This document shows, piece by piece, positions 57,998 through 64,000 of a stretch of 64,000 nucleotides of DNA (position 1 is its first letter; each line of letters opens with the position of its first letter). Below the pieces are notes generated by a model that worked only from the letters and a program-made list of their open reading frames with translations, did not search any database and was not told where the DNA came from. This DNA is from Bathynomus jamesi (lineage: Eukaryota > Arthropoda > Malacostraca > Isopoda > Cirolanidae): NCBI GenBank assembly GCA_023014485.1, contig JAJOZX010000925.1:1-64000 (forward strand). Reading direction: 5' to 3'. A program made the position numbers and the translations under genes.

Positions 57998-58117
57998 CTG
58001 ATTACGAAAATGACCACGAAATTTTGCTATCACGTCAGGTTTTTGAGAAAATCACTTTTTTAATTCGAATATAATAGAATAATCTATACAGAAGGACAAT
58101 ATTAAAATGTTTGGAGC

Positions 58118-58237
58118 AAGTGTAGTTTACGTCCCCCTGTGGTGCCTAGTGTAGTTTACGTTCTCATACATTAGCCTAGTGTAGTTTACGGTCCCCTACA
58201 TTATCCTGGTATAGTTTATATTCCCCAACTTTGTCCG
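58118..58237. repeat. 29-bp tandem repeat (AGTGTAGTTTACG)
   Basis: Four units starting AGTGTAGTTTACG (the last GGTATAGTTTATA) at 29-bp spacing. A further CCTAGTGTAGTTTAC lies at 59188, on the other side of the inserted block. Confidence 0.7.
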
Positions 58238-58304
58238 CGTATACCTAATCAAATAAAACGTTAAAACTAACGAAAATATTACGACTTAACCTAACCAATC
58301 GTCA

Positions 58305-58342
<38 letters not shown>

Positions 58343-58347
<5 letters not shown>

Positions 58348-59034
58348 GGAGAAATCCAATGACAAAGAGGAATGTAAATGCCATGAAAAGTCTTCTTTTC
58401 GTGAACACAGTATAAAATGTAAAACTGATGTCACTTTAGATAATTTTAAAATTCTCGGTTGTAATTCTTGTCCTAACTCACTTAGAATTTTGGAATCTCT
58501 TTATATTAAAACATTGACCCCTTCTCTAAACGTGGATTCCTCAGCTGTCCCTCTAAATTTTTTATAAACCCCCCTCCTCAACTCCCCTCCCCCCTCCCCA
58601 ATTTTTTATAATCCCCCCTCCCTAACTTATAACTCCAACCGCCCAACCCATAGCTTGTTTCCTGTTTTGTTTTGTTTTAAATTACTCGTGCCTCGGAACC
58701 AACATTGAAAGGTTCGTAGTGTTAATTATTCCAGTGTACTAATTTCAAATTTACTATATGTAATTTAAAAATAGCTTTTTAAATTTTTGGTTAATTTTAT
58801 ATGTAAATTTTTATAACTTTGAATTTAACCCTCTTCTTTTAGTCTTTTTAAAATTTGCTTTTACTGAATAGGTTTTATGGAAATTATTTTGTCTTGTTCA
58901 CATTTATTTATTGATTCTAATTTCATATTGTTATTATCTAGCCTGATGATGAGCGTATTGCTCGAAACGTTGCGCATTAAAGAAGACTTTTCATGGCATT
59001 TACATTCCTCTTTGTCATTGGATTTCTCCTAAAT
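58343..59034 (+). mobile_element. Penelope-like element 3' part with inverted 56-bp terminal sequence
   Basis: 58343-58398 (TTAGGAGAAATCCAATGACA ...) is repeated in inverse orientation at 58979-59034. Enclosed are the C-terminal coding fragment (58352-58567), a C- and T-rich 3' UTR and a CTGATGA...GAAAC motif at 58943-58968. Confidence 0.55.
58352..58567 (+). pseudogene. Penelope-like element protein, C-terminus
   Basis: A 71-codon frame with FREHSIKCKTDVTLDNFKIL then LRILESLYIKTLTPSLN and SSAVPLNFL, stop TAA at 58565. The FxIL ... LxILESLYIxxxxPSLN block is the conserved C-terminal part of Penelope-like proteins around the GIY-YIG endonuclease. The RT domain is absent. Confidence 0.6.
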
Positions 59035-59206
59035 ATTAAATTGAAGCTTTGTAGAAGCAAACCGCATGACTATATATATATAATATTATATATATATATA
59101 TTGACGATTGGTTATATTAAGTCGTAATATTTTCGTTAGTTTTAACGTTTTATTTGATGGATTCATTTAAAAAATGTCTCCTAAGATCCTAGTGTAGTTT
59201 ACTTAG

Positions 59207-59960
59207 TTAAAATGTTTTTCTTGATGATTTTCGCTTGTAAATGACATCTGAGGCTTCCCTTATTAGCGTCCAGCAGTAATCAGCCAGCATGTTTGAACTC
59301 CACTTGCCCTGGTATCGTTTCTCCATCGCAGAAATGTCCTAATGAAACCGCTCTCCATGTTCATCGCTGACATCTTCCAAGAAAAAATCCAAGTGTGAAT
59401 GCAAAAAATTAATTTTTAAACTCGTATTACACCCCAATGATCTGTAAGCTTGGAGAAGTTCATCAACCAATTCCGCATAGTTAGGCGATTTTTTGGTGCC
59501 TAAGAAATTCTGGGTCACTGCTTTAAAAGCACTCCAAGCTGTTTTTTCAGATTCATTCAGGACTTCATCAAAGGCACCATCTTTCATTAACTCATTTATT
59601 TGTGGACCAATGAAAATTCCCTCTTTTATTTTGGCATCACTAATCAGATGAAATTTTTGTTTCAAGTACTGTACCGGAATCCGTCTCCCGTTCTGTCCAT
59701 TGCCTTAACAAAATTTTTCATCAATCCTAGTTTGATGTGTAAAGGTGGAAAATAAACTTTTTCAGGATCCACCAATTTATGGAACGCAACATTTTTTTGT
59801 CCAGGGGTGAAAGATTGATGAGGTGGCCAGTTCTTAACAGTATAGTGAGAATTCTTTGCGCTGCTGTCCCATTCACAAAGAAAACAGCAATATTTCGTAT
59901 ATCCAAGCTGTAAACACAAGAAGCAGCCCAGGTTTGAACGTGTCAGGAGCAGAAATTACA
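59207..59960 (-). pseudogene. Broken copy of a multi-copy arthropod protein family, C-terminal part
   Basis: From about 59940 leftwards: LQLGYTKYCCFLCEWDSSAK, NWPPHQSFTPGQKNVAFHKL and PLHIKLGLMKNFVKAMDRTG. After a 5-nt duplication that shifts the frame near 59662 come DAKIKEGIFIGPQINELMKD, SLKINFLHSHLDFF and VSDEHGERFH. A TAG where Gln is expected (59339-59341) precedes DISAMEKRYQGKWSSNMLAD and YCWTLIREASDV, with a natural-looking stop at 59207. I recognise this as a protein family with very many copies in arthropod genomes, usually annotated as uncharacterised. Its copy number suggests a transposon origin. I do not know its biochemical function. The N-terminal half is not seen here. Confidence 0.6.
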
Positions 59961-60137
59961 CCATCTTACATTAGCTAAAACATTTTCTGCTGGGGTACTC
60001 TCAACTTTGCGGGTAGATGCAATTTTAATAATTTGTTCAATTTATCATCTATACACAAATTTGGTCGAGAAATGTGCCCCAAATTTCTCCAAAAACCTGA
60101 CGTGATAGCAAAATTTCGTTATCATTTTAGTAATCAG

Positions 60138-60659
60138 AGATGGAAAATGCAAAGGAAACAACTATTATCATTTAAGCAAACTTGGAGAATGTTCTAAAGT
60201 ATTTCTTATTATTGCTCCCATTAGTGAGGGTTACACTGGGCCATAACGTATGCGTAGCCCATCCTATCTTACTTTTTTATTTGTTTATTAATTATTTTAT
60301 TAATTATTTGTTCCTATAGAAATTTAATAATTATTATTGTTTAATCAGTTGTTTATTTATTTGTTTGCTACACGACTAATTTTTGGTTATCAAAGATAAG
60401 AGTTTAATGAAATCAATATTTTATTATTACTTATTTTTAGTTTTTATTAATTCTGGTAATCTTTTACAGCACAAAAATAATAATAATAATAATAATAATG
60501 ACCTTAATATTAAAAATTCTAATGTATTTTTTTTATTTATTGTATATATTTTTACTATTTTGAATACGAAATGTATCATCGGTTATCAAAGTCAGGATAT
60601 ACACTAGGCCGGAAGGTAGCGTAGCGTAGGTCAGTGTAACCTGATTTTGGTAATCTGAC
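60138..60659. other. AT-rich spacer with (AAT)n; no gene
   Basis: (AAT)n at 60475-60500. GGTTACACTG at 60229 and its inverse CAGTGTAACC at about 60632 might be ends of an unrecognised element. Confidence 0.3.
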
Positions 60660-61161
60660 CAAGGGCGGATCCAGAAACGGTAGTCAAAGGGGGGAGGGCA
60701 CCAAACAGATATCATGCCGAGTATTTTATTTGATCCACATTTTTTTATATAGGCTATCATACGCTTCACTCACCATACTGTGAAGTAGCAACAGGAAATG
60801 GGCTTCCTGTTCCTGTGCGTGAGCTGAAAGGTATAAAAAAAACACACTCCCCCAAGAGGATGATCCACATTTAAATTATATTATAATGCATACATAGGCC
60901 CTAATTTTCAATGGTGTGATAGTGATAGTTGCATTGACAAAGAATAGTATATATAATATTATATTATATTATATAAAATATTATATATAAATATAAAGTT
61001 TATCGTAGTTGCATGAAAATTGTGGATTTTATGGGCAATTTTTGAAAAATGATGTAAAGCGTTTTATGGACTTCACTGAAATTTCGACTTGGTCTCCTTT
61101 GGGGAGCTAGCCTAAGGGGGGCACGTGCCCCCCTAGACTCCCCCCACTGGATCTGCCCATG
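60660..61161. mobile_element. hAT-like MITE (GGGCGGATCCAG family)
   Basis: CAAGGGCGGATCCAG and inverted CTGGATCTGCCCATG (2-3 differences). The interior has a CACGTGCCCCCC-type C-run before the right end and an AT palindrome (about 60950-60985). No matching target duplication found. Confidence 0.55.
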
Positions 61162-61274
61162 CCGGCTGTATAAAGTCTTCAGTTAAAAAAGAAGTTTCAG
61201 TACCGCTGTTTATAATGGTAAAGAATTTAATAAGAATAACTTTCTACACTGAGTCTCATTTACTGGGTAGGATA

Positions 61275-61525
61275 TACCTTGGTTAACCTTGGTTTTGCTT
61301 CCGCTCGAATTGTTCATGTTGACGAAGGTCAAACTTGTTGCTCCACCTTAGACCCGCAGCTTAACTTGGAATCCGAACCACGACACACCACGGGTAGTCA
61401 GAAATTACAAAATCCTCGCCCGGATTCGATCTCAAGACCTCCGATCCCGCGTAAAGCTGTGGGTCCCCTCCGTTATATGACTTTAAGTATTACGAAGGAG
61501 GTTAAACAACCCCATCATTACATTT
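61275..61525. repeat. SINE copy or composite
   Basis: The left two thirds, reverse-complemented, match the tRNA-derived SINEs at 29758 and 33545 (GGTTCGGATTCCAAG box B; CTTCGTCAACATGAACAATT). The right third (GGGTCCCCTCCGTTATATGA ... TACGAAGGAGGTTAAACAAC) is the tail that ends the 5S-derived SINE at 55891-56080. The orientation of the two parts differs, so this may be two SINEs joined. Confidence 0.55.
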
Positions 61526-62196
61526 TCCTGTACATTTATTGTACATAATTGATCAGTCAGGAAATTTTTTTATTCAATTCATGAAAAATAAAAGTAAACT
61601 TCTTTTGCATTATTACTGCATATTTTACACTTTGGGGATCTTACCCCTTGCTTAGATTTTCCGCTGTGCCATCTATTGGCGATAGGCGGAGTCGTTCTTG
61701 CAATAGATGGTGCCGATACCCACTAACCCTTACCTTTTCCTGCGTATATGTCAAGTTCATAAAAACACTCAACAAATAAGTAAATAGTGTCAGACATAAA
61801 CATTTTTAAGGTGTAGTTTTCATATAATTTTGGTGTAGAGTCTATCTTATGTCATCGCGACAATGTTTAGGATACACACAGCTCATCGCGACATTAACCA
61901 TGTTGTCATAGATTCAGTAATTTTTATTTTATTTAAAATCATTAAATGTCATAATAAAAGGAATATAATGAAGGTTGGGCTAGGTTACTCAGAGGTTTGG
62001 TTAGGCTTGGTTAGGTTAAGTTAATTATTTAGATTAGGTTTAATGTCATCATTCACAGTTAAAAAGGAGAAATTGTCGCGGTTTTGTAAGGTAACTAAAC
62101 GTGTCTACGTGTATATGAATTAAATCAGGAGCTCAGAACTTAGAGAAACGTTTCATCGGTTGGGCTAAAAATATCTCATTTCTCTTCAAACATTTA
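61526..62196. other. Spacer with TTAGG-type motifs; no gene
   Basis: About 61980-62040 holds GGCTAGGTTA, GGTTTGGTTAGG, GGTTAGGTTAAG in loose tandem. Short CATCGCGACAAT/AATTGTCGCGG inverted pieces at 61852 and 62070 might be ends of a small element. Confidence 0.35.
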
Positions 62197-62402
62197 GGAT
62201 CACCTGAAAATCAGGGCCCCCCCATGTATTCTTGTTTTTTTCTTTACAGTACCAAATATAATAATAAAATTAAACTGAATGCCCGGTTAGGTCAACTGTA
62301 CGCCCTTGACGATTGGTTAGGTTAAGTCGTGATATTTCCGTTAGTTTTAACGAAGATATCATTTCGTAATTGAGGCTGGGAGCCCTGATCTTCAGGTGAT
62401 CC
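62197..62402. mobile_element. hAT-like MITE carrying the TTGACGATTGG module, exact 8-bp TSD
   Basis: GGATCACCTGAAAATCAGGGC and inverted GCCCTGATCTTCAGGTGATCC (one mismatch), flanked by AACATTTA at 62189-62196 and 62403-62410. The interior includes GCCCGGTTAGGTCAACTG and CCTTGACGATTGGTTAGG. Confidence 0.8.
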
Positions 62403-62410
62403 AACATTTA

Positions 62411-62917
62411 ATTTCTTTGCATGTTTTTCATTGAAATGTATTTATCTGTAAAAAAATGGAAACAGTGCAAACTATTATTAAACAATGATTTCATGGTTGT
62501 ATATTGTAGGCATTCATCTTAATTTAGGATGGATGTAACAATCTGTAATATATGTAACAATAAAGTACAACAATAAATGTTTAAAACAACATGGATGAGT
62601 CTCAACCTTTTGTATAATTTTATTGGGTGCGAAAGGCCTGGTTCGAAAACATCCGTATGTTAAAAAAAGTTGTAGAAATAACCACATATATTTCCAAATA
62701 AAATATAAACAAAACAAATATTTACCACAAAATAAATTTAGAATAAAAAAATAATAACCCTTGTTTCTAACCAACCAACTAGTGAAGTTGGGTTTCCCTA
62801 ATTAACAAAAAGAAGAAAAAAATGTTTGAGACAAAGAAAAACCGAGTTCTTTGTTAAACTTCGAAAAATTTTGACTGCTGAATCAAGTGGGCTAGTTTTT
62901 TATAAAAAAATTCGGGT
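62411..62917. other. Spacer, no feature recognised
   Basis: AT-rich; the 86-codon minus-strand frame at 62514-62774 looks random. Confidence 0.3.
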
Positions 62918-63487
62918 CTTTCCTGTTTCATTAATTGTTTCCGATTTTTATGAAAACAACGTAATATGTATTTTTTCACGCTGATTTCAAAATTATAAAC
63001 CATTTCATCGAGAAATACTTAGGTTAGGTTAGGTTTGGTTTGGTTTGGTTTAAAAATAAGTTTTTTCGAAATGAAAGTAAATTATAGAATACTACAAAAA
63101 GTATTAGAACGGTGTAATCACTGCAAGCATAGGCTAGGCTATTTTTTAAACGGTGGCGTTGCGCATCTATTTTGTTCTTCCGCTGCAAGCATAGACTATA
63201 TAGTTCAACATCTTTTTACTTTCCAATGACTGACAAAATTAATTTTATAGAATTATATAGGAAGACTGAGACAGAAGAAAATGCAGTAAATTTTTTACAA
63301 GAATATAACTTAATACCGAAAGAAAAACAGTGTCCTAGAAAACATCAAATGCTAATAAGCCTAACTTAACCTAACCTAACCTAAGTATTTCTCGATGAAA
63401 TGGTTTATAATTTTGAAATCAGCGTGAAAAATTGTACATATCACGTTGTTTTCATAAAAATCGGAAACGGTTAATGAAACAGGAAAG
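62918..63487 (+). mobile_element. Merlin-like foldback element with TTAGG repeats at inner arm ends
   Basis: Arms of about 115 bp: CTTTCCTGTTTCATTAA ... CATTTCATCGAGAAATACTT (62918-63018) and the inverse (63385-63487). The arms differ mainly by small changes. Each arm leads inward into telomere-type repeats: TTAGGTTAGGTTAGG at 63019 and CCTAACCTAACCTAA ending at 63384. The centre carries the coding fragment at 63226-63369. No clear target duplication was found. Confidence 0.6.
63226..63369 (+). pseudogene. ISXO2/Merlin-like transposase, N-terminal fragment
   Basis: 48 codons: INFIELYRKTETEENAVNFL then IPKEKQCPRKHQMLISL. The spacing FxEL ... ExxAxxFLQ ... Cxx.HxM.L is that of the N-terminus of eukaryotic ISXO2-like (Merlin) transposases, where the Cys/His start a zinc-binding site. 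The frame ends at the inner TTAGG repeat, so the DDE domain is missing. Confidence 0.45.
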
Positions 63488-63508
63488 AATAAATAAATAA
63501 AATTTAGG

Positions 63509-64000
63509 GTTGCCAAGTGTCCTTTATTTCAAAGGACAGTTCTTTATTTCAGCTCATGTGTCCTTGTTCTTTGATAAACTCGGAAAGGACACCATGTGTC
63601 CTTTAATTCAGTAATTGACTCTCAAAATCCTATTCATCACTAAAAATTTGAGACGGAGATGTTTTCAAACTTAATTAATTCGTTAATCGGGGAGAAGTGA
63701 TTCAACAAATTATTTACAAATCATTATAATGAATGAAGCCTTTATTTATTTATAAAATTGTACTTATCTTGACTTCGACCAGCCTTCAGTAAAGCTGTAT
63801 CATTTTTTATTTTGCCAGCAAAATCGGCACAATTGTCTTTTAAATTGAAATAAATCTACCCTTCACGGTTATTATTCGTTTTTTGACCCAGTCACACCCA
63901 GCTATAACAGCAATATATATTGATTATTGAATAACCAATCAAAACTGAATAAGAAAATATATATATATTATCTTGTGCAAATCTGTATAAAATGTGTTTT
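63509..64000. other. Left end of a hAT-like element and AT-rich sequence to the window edge
   Basis: TAGGGTTGCCAAGTGTCC at 63509 resembles the terminus of the MITE at 32339. GTCCTTTATTTC-type repeats follow (63525-63605). The right end was not found. From 63620 on I see no feature. Confidence 0.35.

Larger units (their letters stand above)
58248..59159. mobile_element. MITE-like inverted repeat enclosing a Penelope fragment
   Basis: 58-bp arms: ATCAAATAAAACGTTAAAAC through CCTAACCAATCGTCAA on the left (58248-58306) and the inverse on the right (59101-59159). The right arm has TTATATTAAG for TTAGGTTAAG. This is the same TTGACGATTGG module as at 35722 and 62275. (TA)n tracts adjoin both arms internally. 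Confidence 0.65.
57998..60137. repeat. ~54-bp inverted repeat flanking a composite transposon block
   Basis: Left arm 57998-58050 (CTGATTACGAAAATGACCAC then GAAATTTTGCTATCACGTCA) is inverted at 60084-60137 with about five differences. Between the arms are a 29-bp tandem repeat, a Penelope fragment inside another inverted repeat, and a broken multi-copy protein gene. The arms may be ends of the element that carried that gene, or an inverted partial duplication of it. Confidence 0.45.

Overview
The window is eukaryotic, transposon-dense DNA, most likely from an arthropod and probably a decapod crustacean. The evidence is a multi-exon gene with an arthropod-type chitin-binding (peritrophin-A) domain, scattered TTAGG telomere-type repeats, very many (TA)n, (ATT)n, (CT)n and (CA)n tracts, tRNA- and 5S-derived SINEs, and hAT, Helitron, mariner, piggyBac, Penelope, LINE and LTR relics. 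The species assignment is inference. Only one host gene is convincing; nearly everything else is mobile DNA.

1-14.1 kb: a head-to-tail array of 14 units plus one cut by the window edge. On the minus strand each unit begins TCTATCTATATATA and ends with a GC-rich hairpin plus CTAG, which are the ends of a non-autonomous Helitron. The units abut as CTAG|TC with nothing between. A TACC/TACTG microsatellite forms the middle of each unit. In 8 of the 14 units, and in the cut one, a ~215-bp hAT-type MITE sits inside that microsatellite. Two adjacent units have been re-duplicated as a ~2.1-kb dimer. A degraded Helitron Rep-domain coding fragment lies about 0.9 kb to the right.

14.1-24.6 kb: AT-rich DNA with ATT repeats, a hAT MITE, and a non-autonomous LTR retrotransposon with ~1.5-kb LTRs and no gag-pol (18100-22437). 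A LINE 3' end and a Tigger-like MITE follow. 24.6-28.7 kb: a full-length hAT element with a four-exon, now broken, transposase, inserted in a LINE 3' tail and carrying another MITE in its first intron. 28.7-42 kb: a LINE RT fragment split by a piggyBac MITE, SINEs, several MITEs with exact 8-bp target duplications, a split mariner-family transposase, and an internally deleted hAT with GCGGAT subterminal repeats.

42-50.9 kb: AT-rich intergenic or intronic DNA with foldback repeats, a Tigger relic invaded by a LINE, and a CR1/Jockey-like LINE tail. 51.1-57.4 kb: the host gene. Five phase-consistent exons encode Pro/Tyr-rich, Gln-rich and poly-Pro segments, then one six-cysteine chitin-binding domain and a long Asn/Lys/Ser-rich tail. 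The pattern is CPAP1-like and the protein is presumably an extracellular cuticle protein. Its introns hold a palindromic element, MITEs and a 5S-derived SINE. A possible further upstream exon is at 44651-44773.

57.4-64 kb: a broken copy of a multi-copy arthropod protein family, a Penelope 3' end inside a MITE-like inverted repeat, a hAT MITE, a SINE, and a Merlin-like foldback with TTAGG repeats. A sequence module (TTGACGATTGGTTAGG...) recurs in three different mobile contexts across the window.
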